Origin: Egerieenecus sp048201975 | GTDB taxonomy: Bacteria > Bacillota > Clostridia > Christensenellales > Aristaeellaceae | DNA: 17,352 nucleotides | Assembly (NCBI GenBank): GCA_048201975.1 | Contig: DBFBGQ010000024.1 | Span: 1 to 17,352 of the forward strand | Direction of reading: 5' to 3' | Part shown: in pieces, positions 7,080 through 14,109 of the stretch | Position numbering within the stretch: position 1 is the stretch's first letter | How the letters are laid out: every line of letters starts with the position of its first letter | Made by a program: the position numbers and the translations under genes | Notes under the pieces: model-generated | What the model was told of the DNA's origin: nothing | Seen by the model: only the letters and a program-made list of their open reading frames with translations | Database searches by the model: none

Positions 7080-8174
7080 TTGACGAATGCGCCTGATAAC
7101 CGTCAAGCCAAGCTCAATGAACTGTACGAGCTGGGAAAAAGCAAGGGAAAGCTGACCTACAAGGAGATCATGAACGCTCTGATGGAGATGGACATGGATC
7201 CTGACCAGCTCGACAAAGTTTTGGAAACCCTGGAAGCGCTGGGCGTGGAAGTGATCAACGAGCTGGATCCGCAACCCGAGGCCGAGCCCGCCGCTCCCGA
7301 ACCGGCCGAAAAGCTGGAGGACGACCTCTCCGTGCCCGAAGGCATCAGCATCGACGATCCGGTGCGCATGTATCTCAAGGAGATCGGCAAGGTGCCCCTG
7401 CTCACCGCCGAGGAGGAGATTGAAATCGCCAAGCGGCTGGAAACCGGGGACGAGGAGGCCAAGAAAAAGCTCAGCGAGGCCAACCTGCGCCTGGTGGTTT
7501 CCATCGCCAAGCGATATGTGGGCCGGGGCATGCTTTTCCTGGACCTGATTCAGGAGGGAAACCTGGGCCTGATCAAGGCGGTGGAAAAGTTCGACTACCG
7601 CAAGGGCTTCAAGTTCTCCACCTACGCCACCTGGTGGATCCGTCAGGCCATTACCCGGGCCATCGCCGATCAGGCGCGCACCATCCGCATCCCCGTACAC
7701 ATGGTGGAAACCATCAACAAGCTCATCCGCGTCAGCCGCCAGCTGCTCCAGCAATATGGCCGTGAGCCCACCCCCGAGGAAATTGCCAAGGAAATGGGCA
7801 TCTCCGAAAGCAAGGTGCGAGAGATCATCAAAATCGCTCAGGAGCCTGTCAGCCTGGAGACGCCCATCGGCGAGGAGGAGGACAGCCATCTGGGGGACTT
7901 CATCCCCGACGACGACGCTCCCGCGCCCGCCGAAGCCGCTTCCTTTGCGCTGATGAAGGAGCAGCTGCTGGATGTGCTGGACACCCTGACCCCCCGGGAG
8001 GAAAAGGTGCTCCGCCTTCGCTTCGGCCTGGACGACGGTCGTCAGCGCACCCTGGAGGAAGTGGGCAAGGAGTTCAACGTGACCCGGGAGCGCATCCGCC
8101 AAATCGAGGCCAAGGCGCTGCGCAAGCTGCGCCATCCCAGCCGCAGCAAAAAGCTCAAGGATTACCTGGACTAA
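7080..8174 (+). CDS. rpoD: Primary RNA polymerase sigma factor (SigA/RpoD)
   Basis: A 364-residue vegetative sigma-70 factor. Region 1.1-like N-terminus (about 10-60) is followed by an acidic Pro/Ala/Glu linker (62-82). Region 1.2 is DDPVRMYLKEIGKVPLLT (92-109). Region 2 spans 133-203, with the -10 recognition and melting helix FSTYATWWIRQAITRAI. Region 3 is about 210-275. Region 4.2 is the helix-turn-helix TLEEVGKEFNVTRERIRQIE (324-343). The size matches B. subtilis SigA (371 residues). Translation starts at TTG, behind a good ribosome binding site; a weak start codon may limit the amount made. It follows dnaG after 46 bp. Two hairpins without T-tracts separate it from trmK. Confidence 0.98.
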   Translation: MTNAPDNRQAKLNELYELGKSKGKLTYKEIMNALMEMDMDPDQLDKVLETLEALGVEVINELDPQPEAEPAAPEPAEKLEDDLSVPEGISIDDPVRMYLKEIGKVPLLTAEEEIEIAKRLETGDEEAKKKLSEANLRLVVSIAKRYVGRGMLFLDLIQEGNLGLIKAVEKFDYRKGFKFSTYATWWIRQAITRAIADQARTIRIPVHMVETINKLIRVSRQLLQQYGREPTPEEIAKEMGISESKVREIIKIAQEPVSLETPIGEEEDSHLGDFIPDDDAPAPAEAASFALMKEQLLDVLDTLTPREEKVLRLRFGLDDGRQRTLEEVGKEFNVTRERIRQIEAKALRKLRHPSRSKKLKDYLD

Positions 8175-8183
8175 TACCGTCGG

Positions 8184-8241
8184 GGCCGCGGCATGCGGCC
8201 GCGATCAGCGAGGGCGGGCAAGCCATATTGCCCGCCCTCGC
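8184..8241 (+). promoter_or_regulatory. Tandem hairpins between rpoD and trmK
   Basis: GGCCGC/GCGGCC (8184-8200) with a 5-nt loop is followed by a perfect 14-bp stem, left arm 8208-8221 and right arm 8228-8241, loop GCCATA. Neither is followed by a T-run, so classical intrinsic termination is unlikely. Plausible roles are mRNA 3'-end protection, RNase processing or partial attenuation, so that the sigma gene and the downstream tRNA-modification genes are expressed differently. The pairing is seen; the role is inferred. Confidence 0.5.
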
Positions 8242-8283
8242 CCGCGTCAGACGGGAGAAGCCCTGCGAAAGGAGGGCCGCGCC

Positions 8284-8982
8284 ATGCAGCCCATTCAACT
8301 GGATGAGCGCCTGTCCCTGGCCATGTCCCTGTTTCCCGCCTGCCGGGAAGGGGCGGACATCGGCACGGACCACGGGCGGCTGCCCTGCCGCCTGCTGGAG
8401 GAGGGGCGGTGCCAGCGCATGATTCTCAGCGACATCAGCCCTAAGGCGCTTGCCCGGGCCGCCGCGCTGGTAACCCGCCGGGGATTGCAGGACCGGGCGA
8501 CGCTTACGGTGGCGGATGGCCTGGACGCCCTGACCCATCCGGTGGATTGTGTGTCCATCATGGGCATGGGCGGGCGAACCATCGCCCATGCGCTGCGCCG
8601 GGGCCGGGATCGGTTGGCCGAGGCCGCATTGGTGCTCTCCGCGCACACGGAGCTTGCGGAGGTGCGCCAGGCGGTGGAAGAAATCGGCTACCACCTGACG
8701 CAGGAGCGGCTGTGCCGGGCGGGCAATCGCTGGTATGTCTTTTTGCAGGCCGTGCCCGGCGCGGCGTCGTATACGCCTCTGGAGCGGCTGCTGGGGCCCT
8801 GCCTGATGCGCTCGGCGGATCCGCTGCTGCCGCGCTATGCCGCCTGGCGCAGGGACGTATGGGCGGCCCGGCTTTCAGGCCTGCGCCAGGCAGGGACTCC
8901 GGACGAAGCGCAAATTCGCCAGGCGGAAGAAGCGTTGGCCGCCTACGCGGCCTTAACCGCAAAGGAGGAAACATCATGCTGA
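8284..8982 (+). CDS. trmK: tRNA (adenine(22)-N1)-methyltransferase TrmK
   Basis: A 232-residue class I SAM-dependent methyltransferase of the TrmK/YqfN family (COG2384), which makes m1A22 in tRNA. The SAM-binding motif I is ADIGTDHGRLP (24-34). SDISPKAL (49-56) is the acidic motif II, and IMGMGGRTIAH (92-102) is the family hallmark loop. A helical C-terminal extension (about 165-230) matches the coiled-coil of B. subtilis TrmK. AAGGAGGG precedes the ATG. Its 3' end overlaps the start of the next gene by seven bases, with that gene's ribosome binding site inside it, so the two are translationally coupled as in Bacillus (trmK-yqfO). Confidence 0.95.
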   Translation: MQPIQLDERLSLAMSLFPACREGADIGTDHGRLPCRLLEEGRCQRMILSDISPKALARAAALVTRRGLQDRATLTVADGLDALTHPVDCVSIMGMGGRTIAHALRRGRDRLAEAALVLSAHTELAEVRQAVEEIGYHLTQERLCRAGNRWYVFLQAVPGAASYTPLERLLGPCLMRSADPLLPRYAAWRRDVWAARLSGLRQAGTPDEAQIRQAEEALAAYAALTAKEETSC

Positions 8983-9737
8983 CCGTAGCGGACGTATATG
9001 CCTATGTGAACCGGCGCGCGCCGTTTGACACCCAGATGGACTTCGACAACGCTGGATTGCTCACCGGGACCATGGATCAGCCGGTAACGGGCATCCATGC
9101 GGCATTGGACTGCACCGAAGGGGTGATCGCCGAGGCGGAGGCACGGGGGGCGAATTTGATTCTCACGCACCATCCCCTGCTGTTCCATGCCAGAAAACGC
9201 ATGACCGAGGAGGATGCGGAGGGCCGCCTGCTCTGCAGGCTGATTCGCGGGCGCATGGCGCTGCTGGCCGCACACACCAACCTGGACAGGGCTGCCGGAG
9301 GCATCAACGACGTGCTGGCGGAGGTTTGCGGTCTGCGCGACCCGGCGGGCGAGGATTTTTTGCGAGTGGGCGATTTACCCGCCCCCATGCAGGCTCAGGA
9401 GCTTCAGGCCTACCTTGCCGCCCGGCTGCAAACCGCCGTGCGCCTGATGGGGCAGCCTCAACGGGTGGTACGCCGGCTGGGCGTTTCCTCCGGGGCGGGA
9501 GGCGACAGCTGGCCCCTGGCCAAGGCCCTGGGCGCGGACGCCTTCCTCAGCGGAGAAATACGCCATCACGAGGCGCTGGAATGCGTGGCCAACGGCGTCA
9601 CCGCCCTGGAGGGCGGACATTTCGCCACGGAAGCGCCGGGGATTTTTGCCCTGGCGGACGCTTTACAAACCCACCTGGATGCGATACAATGTAACGTGTG
9701 TGTGTCAAAATCGCTTCTTCCCGGTTACCAGGGATAA
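8976..9737 (+). CDS. Nif3-like dinuclear metal centre protein (YqfO/YbgI family)
   Basis: A 253-residue Nif3/DUF34 family protein, often annotated as GTP cyclohydrolase 1 type 2 homologue. Metal-site residues are visible: H65/H66 in LTHHPLLF, H100 and D104 in AHTNLDRA, and H215 and E219 in GGHFATE. DFDNAGLL (22-29) is the conserved N-terminal motif. It is the short form (like E. coli YbgI, 247 residues), without the central domain inserted in B. subtilis YqfO. The biochemical role of the family is not settled. The ATG at 8976 is set by AAAGGAGGAA and by the family N-terminus; the long upstream open frame is a shadow of trmK. Confidence 0.93.
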   Translation: MLTVADVYAYVNRRAPFDTQMDFDNAGLLTGTMDQPVTGIHAALDCTEGVIAEAEARGANLILTHHPLLFHARKRMTEEDAEGRLLCRLIRGRMALLAAHTNLDRAAGGINDVLAEVCGLRDPAGEDFLRVGDLPAPMQAQELQAYLAARLQTAVRLMGQPQRVVRRLGVSSGAGGDSWPLAKALGADAFLSGEIRHHEALECVANGVTALEGGHFATEAPGIFALADALQTHLDAIQCNVCVSKSLLPGYQG

Positions 9738-9785
9738 GCGGCCTGCGCGGGGAGGTCAGACGACCCCGCAGAAGGAGGAATTTCC

Positions 9786-10496
9786 ATGGATCAACAGGAA
9801 CTGGAGCTTCTTTGGGCCTATCAGCAGGAGGATATGGCGGCGGACCGCATCGCCAACGAGATTCGCCGCTCTCCCACCCGGCAGAAGCTTGAGAAAAACC
9901 GCAACTTTATTATCGAGCAGCAGAAGCGGTTCAAGCAGATCGAGGAGCAGATTTCCATCCTGGCGGACCGGGTGGACGCCATCAAGGACGCCATCGCCCG
10001 CTGCGAGGAGCAGATCAAGGGAATTACCTCCCGCTTTGAGGCGGAGCCCCCCGCGGACCTGGACGCCGCCCGGAGCATGCTGGCCGAAATCAGCCGCCAC
10101 CGGGAAACCATCGGCTCCTATGAGCAGGAAATGCGCCGCATCGTCAAGGACACCTCCGATTATGACAACAAGCAGCGCTCCATCCGCCACGAAGCCGCCA
10201 AGGCCAAGCAGGAGTTCGACCAGCTGAAAGTGGGCTACGATCAGGAGCTCAAAACCCAAAAGGCCGCGCTGGACGCGCAGCGCGCCGTGGCCGACAGCAA
10301 GAAAGCCGGCATTTCTCCCGCCCTGCTGGAGGAATACAACACCATCAAAAAGCATATCTCCCCGCCCGTTTCCCGGCTTATCGGCGATCAGTGCTCCGGC
10401 TGCAACACATCGCAGCCCTCGGCCATTCTGCGCCGGATCAAGTCCGGCGCGGAAATCGTGGAGTGCGAAACCTGCGGACGGATGATTATCCAGTAA
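9786..10496 (+). CDS. Coiled-coil protein with C-terminal C4 zinc ribbon
   Basis: A 236-residue cytoplasmic protein. About residues 1-175 are charged heptad-rich helix predicted to form a long coiled coil. The end is a zinc ribbon with C203/C206 (CSGC) and C227/C230 (CETC). This is the COG1579 / zf-RING_7 architecture, found in many bacteria next to nif3-like genes and described as a nucleic-acid-binding or RNA-associated protein in some lineages. Its function here is not known. AGAAGGAGGAATT precedes the ATG, 48 bp after the nif3-like gene, so it closes the operon. A strong terminator lies 23 bp beyond its stop. Confidence 0.88.
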   Translation: MDQQELELLWAYQQEDMAADRIANEIRRSPTRQKLEKNRNFIIEQQKRFKQIEEQISILADRVDAIKDAIARCEEQIKGITSRFEAEPPADLDAARSMLAEISRHRETIGSYEQEMRRIVKDTSDYDNKQRSIRHEAAKAKQEFDQLKVGYDQELKTQKAALDAQRAVADSKKAGISPALLEEYNTIKKHISPPVSRLIGDQCSGCNTSQPSAILRRIKSGAEIVECETCGRMIIQ

Positions 10497-10519
10497 TTTT
10501 CCCTGGACGTTACCGCATT

Positions 10520-10566
10520 ACAAAAGCGCGGAAGGAAACGCATCTTGCTTCCTTCCGCGCTTTTGT
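10520..10566. terminator. Bidirectional terminator, perfect 18-bp stem
   Basis: The arms 10520-10537 and 10549-10566 are perfectly complementary, with an 11-nt loop. The A-run and T-run (CAAAAG/CTTTTG) lie at the base of the stem. It sits between the convergent zinc-ribbon gene and the LCP gene, whose stop codon is only one base away, so it can serve both strands. Confidence 0.85.
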
Positions 10567-10567
10567 A

Positions 10568-11563
10568 TCATTCCGCATCCTCCGTGGGCAGGTCCAGAAA
10601 TTCAGCCACGGCGGCCACGTTCTTGTTCAGGTCCGGCACCAGGACGGCCATGCCATCCACAAACCGGCTGCTGTACGCACCCTCCATGGGCACGGTCATG
10701 GACTCGAATGTGGCGTTCTTCGCCACGATGGCCATGGGAATCAGCTCCAGGGCATCGCTGAGGCTTAGATCCGTTTCCACCGCGTCCATGTTTTCTATGA
10801 TCAGGGCCGAAATGCTGATCATATCCAGCTGCATAACCTTGTGGAAGGCCGCTTCAATCACCATGCGCTGGCGGCTGGTACGGGCAAAGTCACTGTCAAT
10901 TTTGCGAATGCGGCTGAAGCACAGCGCCTGCTTGCCCGTAAGGAGCTGGTAACCGCTCTGCTCCAGCAGCTGGTCCTTCTCCTTGTCGCCGATCTTGGTG
11001 TTGTAGAATTTCAGGATGGAGTTCAGCTGCACCCGCTCGGCCTCGCTGACCTCCACCTCCACGCCGCCAATGGCGTCAATCACGTCCACCAGCCGCTCGA
11101 AATTCACCGCCACATAGGCGTCCACAGTCACGCCGAAGTTCTCCGCCAGGGTCTTCTCCAGCAGCTCTGCGCCGCCCCAGGCATAGCTGGCGTTGATGCG
11201 GTTGCTGCCTTTTCCGGGAATTTTCACGTACATGTCCCGCAAAAAGGAAACCATTTTCACCGTCTTCTGGTCGGCGTCCAGCTGCACCAGCACGGTGGTA
11301 TCGCTGCGGCCCCGGCTGTCGTCGGTATAGGCGTCCGTGCCAATGAGCAGCAGATTGTAGGTGGAGCGGATGTCTATCTCGCTTTCCTCGGGAAGCACCA
11401 CAAAGCCGTCCCCCTGCTCCTCCTCGGCCATGAATTCCAACAGGTCCTCCTCCGTCAGCTCCACCAGGCCGTCCTCCTGCGGCGGCGCAATGGTTGCCTC
11501 GCCCAGCGCCACCTGAAAGCACAGCAGCAGCGCCAGCACCATCAGTACCATCTTTTGCTTCAT
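10568..11563 (-). CDS. LytR-CpsA-Psr (LCP) family glycopolymer transferase
   Basis: A 331-residue LCP protein. These enzymes attach teichoic acids or capsular polymers from undecaprenyl carriers to peptidoglycan outside the membrane. MKQK followed by a hydrophobic stretch (5-20) is a signal peptide or membrane anchor. An acidic linker (about 28-64) leads to the LCP domain: YNLLLIGTDAY (69-79), RGRSDTT (84-90), VSFLRDMYVKIPG (105-117) and NRINASYAWGG (121-131). An upstream in-frame ATG at 11572 exists, but the GATGAGG ribosome binding site almost touches it and is 10 nt from the ATG at 11563, so I prefer the latter. It follows the CDF transporter with almost no gap, suggesting translational coupling. 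LLLC lacks a small residue before the Cys, so it is not a lipobox. Confidence 0.92.
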   Translation of the reverse strand: MKQKMVLMVLALLLCFQVALGEATIAPPQEDGLVELTEEDLLEFMAEEEQGDGFVVLPEESEIDIRSTYNLLLIGTDAYTDDSRGRSDTTVLVQLDADQKTVKMVSFLRDMYVKIPGKGSNRINASYAWGGAELLEKTLAENFGVTVDAYVAVNFERLVDVIDAIGGVEVEVSEAERVQLNSILKFYNTKIGDKEKDQLLEQSGYQLLTGKQALCFSRIRKIDSDFARTSRQRMVIEAAFHKVMQLDMISISALIIENMDAVETDLSLSDALELIPMAIVAKNATFESMTVPMEGAYSSRFVDGMAVLVPDLNKNVAAVAEFLDLPTEDAE

Positions 11564-11575
11564 TCCGCTCATACC

Positions 11576-12745
11576 TCATCCATTGTAGTAGTCCAGGTCA
11601 AAGTGTATCACGCAACGGTTCCGCCCGTCCAGTTCCCTGGCGTGCTCCCCCAGCTTCTTTTCCAGGTCTGCCGTGTTTCCATAGCCGGCGGGCACCACCA
11701 CGTCGAAGATCAGGTTCACCTGCTTTTCCCCCGGCACCCGGCGAAAATCGTGCAGCTTCAGCGCAGGATCCAGCGTCTCCAGGTATTCCCGCATCGCGGC
11801 CTCCGCCCGGTCCGTCTCCGGATCGCCGCTGACGATGGGATCCATGTGGATGCAGATGGGCAGATTCAGCTCCTCCCCGATCTCCCGCTCCGCCCGATCG
11901 ATGATCTCGTGCAGCTCGAGGATATTCCCGTCCGCAGGCACCTCCGCATGGACGGAAGCCACGCAGCGCCCCGGGCCGTAGTCATGCATCATCAGGTCAT
12001 GCACGCCCAGTATCTGGTCATAGCTCATCAGCCGCTTGATGATCTCCTGGCCCAGCGCCTTGTCCGGAGTACCCCCCAGCAGGCTGTCCACCGTATCCCT
12101 GCACACGTCATAGCCCGCCTTGAGCACCACCAGCGCCACCGCCGTGCCCATCCAGCCGTCCACCGGCCAGCCGAAGCAGTATCCCACCAGCATGCTCACC
12201 GCCACCGCGGAGGTCGCCAGCACGTCGCTGACGGAATCCTTGGCCGCGGCCAGCAGCGTTGCGGAATCAATGGCCTTGCCCAGCCTGGTGTAAAAAGCAT
12301 ACAGCCAACCCTTGGCCGCAATGGATACCAGCAAAATGCCAAAGGGCACCCAGCCAAAGCTCAGGGACTGCGGTTCCAGAATGCTCTCCACGCCGCTCTT
12401 GAGCAGCTCCACACCCATGAGCAGGATCAGCACCCCCACCCCCAGCGCGCCGATGTACTCCATGCGCCCATGGCCGTAGGGATGCTCCCGGTCCACGGGT
12501 TTCTGCGCCATGCGCACGCTGACCAGGCTGACAATGCTTCCCCCGGCGTCGGAGAGGTTGTTGGCCGCGTCCGCAGTCACAGCCACGGAGCCGGTAACCA
12601 CGCCCACCAGGAACTTGGCCAACGCCAGCAGCAGGTTTACGCCGATCCCCACGCAGGAAGCCAGGGTGCCATAGGCGCCGCGAACCCGCTGATCCTCCGT
12701 GTGATCCGCGTCACGAATAAAACGACGCACCAGCCATCGAATCAT
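11576..12745 (-). CDS. CDF cation exporter, manganese-type metal site
   Basis: A 389-residue cation diffusion facilitator with about six membrane helices (roughly 25-220) and a cytoplasmic ferredoxin-like C-terminal domain followed by a further extension. The transport site reads N62xxxD66 in the second helix (ADAANNLSD) and D170xxxD174 in the fifth (AKDSVSDVL). CDF proteins specific for zinc usually have His at the first and/or third of these positions, whereas an Asn-Asp-Asp-Asp site is characteristic of manganese exporters such as streptococcal MntE and Bacillus MneP/MneS. HPYGHGRMEY (88-97) is a conserved loop. The ATG at 12745 is chosen because GGAAAGGAG precedes it; the frame is open to 12802, but that start lies within the divergent promoter region. 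Function is inferred from the site residues; Mn export has not been shown for this protein. Confidence 0.9.
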   Translation of the reverse strand: MIRWLVRRFIRDADHTEDQRVRGAYGTLASCVGIGVNLLLALAKFLVGVVTGSVAVTADAANNLSDAGGSIVSLVSVRMAQKPVDREHPYGHGRMEYIGALGVGVLILLMGVELLKSGVESILEPQSLSFGWVPFGILLVSIAAKGWLYAFYTRLGKAIDSATLLAAAKDSVSDVLATSAVAVSMLVGYCFGWPVDGWMGTAVALVVLKAGYDVCRDTVDSLLGGTPDKALGQEIIKRLMSYDQILGVHDLMMHDYGPGRCVASVHAEVPADGNILELHEIIDRAEREIGEELNLPICIHMDPIVSGDPETDRAEAAMREYLETLDPALKLHDFRRVPGEKQVNLIFDVVVPAGYGNTADLEKKLGEHARELDGRNRCVIHFDLDYYNG

Positions 12746-12796
12746 GCCCGATGCTCCTTTCCTTTTACAACTGCTTCCCGCGCAGGGAAGAGCGGT

Positions 12797-12825
12797 TTGC
12801 ACATGCGTTCCGGCTGTGCTATACT
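12797..12825 (+). promoter_or_regulatory. Sigma-A promoter of the histidine phosphatase gene
   Basis: TTGCAC (12797-12802) and TATACT (12820-12825) are separated by exactly 17 nt, with TGC directly before the -10 (extended -10). Transcription would start about 30 nt before the ATG at 12864. This is one of the best promoter matches in the window. Confidence 0.75.
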
Positions 12826-12863
12826 ACCAATCGCCAATCCATCACATGAAGCGAGGCGATTGC

Positions 12864-13616
12864 ATGCGCATCCTACTTGTGCGCCACGCGGAACCGGACT
12901 ATGCCCGGGACTCCCTCACCCCCAAGGGACGCCGGGAGGCGGAGCTGCTCAGCCAGCGGCTGTGCCGCCTGAACGTCAAGGCATTTTATGTTTCGCCCCT
13001 GGGCCGCGCCCAGGATACCGCCGCCTATACGCTGAACAAGCTGCACCGCACTGCGGAGACGCTGCCCTGGCTGGCCGAGTTCCGCGGCCGCTGCCTGGAT
13101 CCCCTGACCCAAACCAGCCGCATCCCCTGGGACTACCGCCCCAGGCAATGGACGGCCTACCCCGAGCTGCACGATCCCCGGAGCTGGCTGGAAAGCCCGC
13201 TTTTGCAGGCGGGGGACGTACAGGCCATCTGGGCGGAGACCGCCGCGGGCATGGACGCGCTGCTGGCCCGCCACGGCTATCACCGGGATGGACCGGTATA
13301 CCGCTGCGCCAACAACCAACCGGATACCCTGGTGCTCTTCTGCCACTTCGGCATCGCCGCCGCGCTGCTTGGCTACCTGTGCGGCATACCGCCGGTGCCC
13401 CTGTGGCAGAGCTTCTGCATGCTGCCCTCCTCCGTCACCACCTTGGTCACCCAGGAGCGGATCAAGGGGGAAGTGGACTTCCGCTGCATGCAGCTGGGAG
13501 ACCTATCCCATCTCTATGCAGCGCAGGAGCCTTGCTCCACTGCCGGGCTGTATCCCGAATGCTACACGGGCCGGGATTCCACCAACCCTCCCGAATGGGA
13601 CGAGCCGGGCCAGTGA
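12864..13616 (+). CDS. Histidine phosphatase superfamily protein
   Basis: A 250-residue branch-1 histidine phosphatase (phosphoglycerate mutase-like fold). The phospho-accepting histidine is H8 in LLVRHAEP (R7, H8). R48 lies in SPLGRAQDTA, E72 in LAEFRG, and the second histidine H161 in LFCHFG. Such enzymes dephosphorylate small molecules or proteins; the substrate cannot be deduced. The C-terminal tail (about 215-250) is rich in Cys, Pro and acidic residues and looks disordered. The ATG at 12864 is set by the RHA motif lying at the N-terminus, with GCGAGGCG as a moderate ribosome binding site. It is a monocistronic unit with its own promoter and a strong terminator just after the stop. It is divergent from the CDF gene. 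Confidence 0.88.
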   Translation: MRILLVRHAEPDYARDSLTPKGRREAELLSQRLCRLNVKAFYVSPLGRAQDTAAYTLNKLHRTAETLPWLAEFRGRCLDPLTQTSRIPWDYRPRQWTAYPELHDPRSWLESPLLQAGDVQAIWAETAAGMDALLARHGYHRDGPVYRCANNQPDTLVLFCHFGIAAALLGYLCGIPPVPLWQSFCMLPSSVTTLVTQERIKGEVDFRCMQLGDLSHLYAAQEPCSTAGLYPECYTGRDSTNPPEWDEPGQ

Positions 13617-13620
13617 CCGC

Positions 13621-13645
13621 CGCCGGGGATACCCGGCGTTTTTTT
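13621..13645 (+). terminator. Rho-independent terminator
   Basis: CGCCGGG (13621-13627) and CCCGGCG (13632-13638) form a stem with a GATA loop, followed by seven T. It lies 4 bp after the stop of the histidine phosphatase gene. Confidence 0.92.
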
Positions 13646-13660
13646 GCGCGCCATGAACGC

Positions 13661-13694
13661 AAAACCCGCTCAGCCATAAAGGCCAAGCGGGTTT
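13661..13694 (-). terminator. Rho-independent terminator of rpmB
   Basis: On the minus strand AAACCCGCT (from 13694) pairs with AGCGGGTTT (to 13662), with an inner GCC/GGC pairing within the loop, followed by TTTTG-type bases. It lies about 77 bp after the rpmB stop. Confidence 0.75.
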
Positions 13695-13771
13695 ATCTCC
13701 AGCGGTGTATCCATTTCCCCGCAAGGGATGACCGTCTCACGGCGGCGCGGGGCGGAACCCATTCCCGGAGC

Positions 13772-13984
13772 TCAAGCCTCCTGAGACTTGGTGGGCAGGG
13801 CGCGGGCCACATTGCCGCTACGCAGGCAACGGGTGCACACATTCAGGCGGGTGGCGCGGCCGTTCACCACCACGCGCACCTTCTGCACATTGGGCGCCCA
13901 AGTGGTATGGCTCTTGCGCTCAGAGTGGCTGACGTTGTTGCCGTTCAGCGTGCCCTTGCCGCATACTTCACAATACTTTCCCAT
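13772..13984 (-). CDS. rpmB: 50S ribosomal protein L28 (bL28), zinc-binding form
   Basis: A 70-residue ribosomal protein of the large subunit. It has the signatures CEVCGKG near the N-terminus, GNNVSHSERKSHTTWAPNVQ (17-36) and a C-terminal CTRC. The two CxxC pairs mark the C+ (zinc-ribbon) form; organisms sometimes carry a cysteine-free paralogue for zinc starvation, none of which is seen here. The ATG at 13984 is fixed by AAGGAGGTG 8 nt upstream, whereas the open frame reaches 14017. The gene has its own promoter and terminator. Confidence 0.97.
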   Translation of the reverse strand: MGKYCEVCGKGTLNGNNVSHSERKSHTTWAPNVQKVRVVVNGRATRLNVCTRCLRSGNVARALPTKSQEA

Positions 13985-14029
13985 GGATCTACACCTCCTT
14001 TTGGAGTTTGCAAGCACGTTAGCTTGATT

Positions 14030-14058
14030 ATTCTAGCATGTTTCCGTTGGAATTGCAA
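14030..14058 (-). promoter_or_regulatory. Sigma-A promoter of rpmB
   Basis: On the minus strand TTGCAA (14058-14053) and TAGAAT (14035-14030) are separated by 17 nt. Transcription would start about 35-40 nt before the rpmB ATG. It lies between the LytTR gene and rpmB, so rpmB need not depend on read-through. Confidence 0.75.
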
Positions 14059-14109
14059 GCCTTTCTTTCACAAATTTCGCATTTCCCCGCGGCTGGTTTC
14101 CGGCGCGCG

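Noticed and set aside
8547..8975. N-terminal extension of the Nif3-like frame
   Set aside because: The extra 143 residues overlap trmK out of frame and are Gly/Arg-rich; the ribosome binding site and family N-terminus set the start at 8976.
11500..11563. Lipoprotein signal in the LCP protein (LLLC)
   Set aside because: The residue before the cysteine is Leu, not Gly/Ala/Ser, so it does not fit a lipobox.
12746..12863. Possible manganese riboswitch (yybP-ykoY) ahead of the CDF gene
   Set aside because: The leader is short and I can see only a 6-bp hairpin (12774-12790) and none of the conserved loop motifs.
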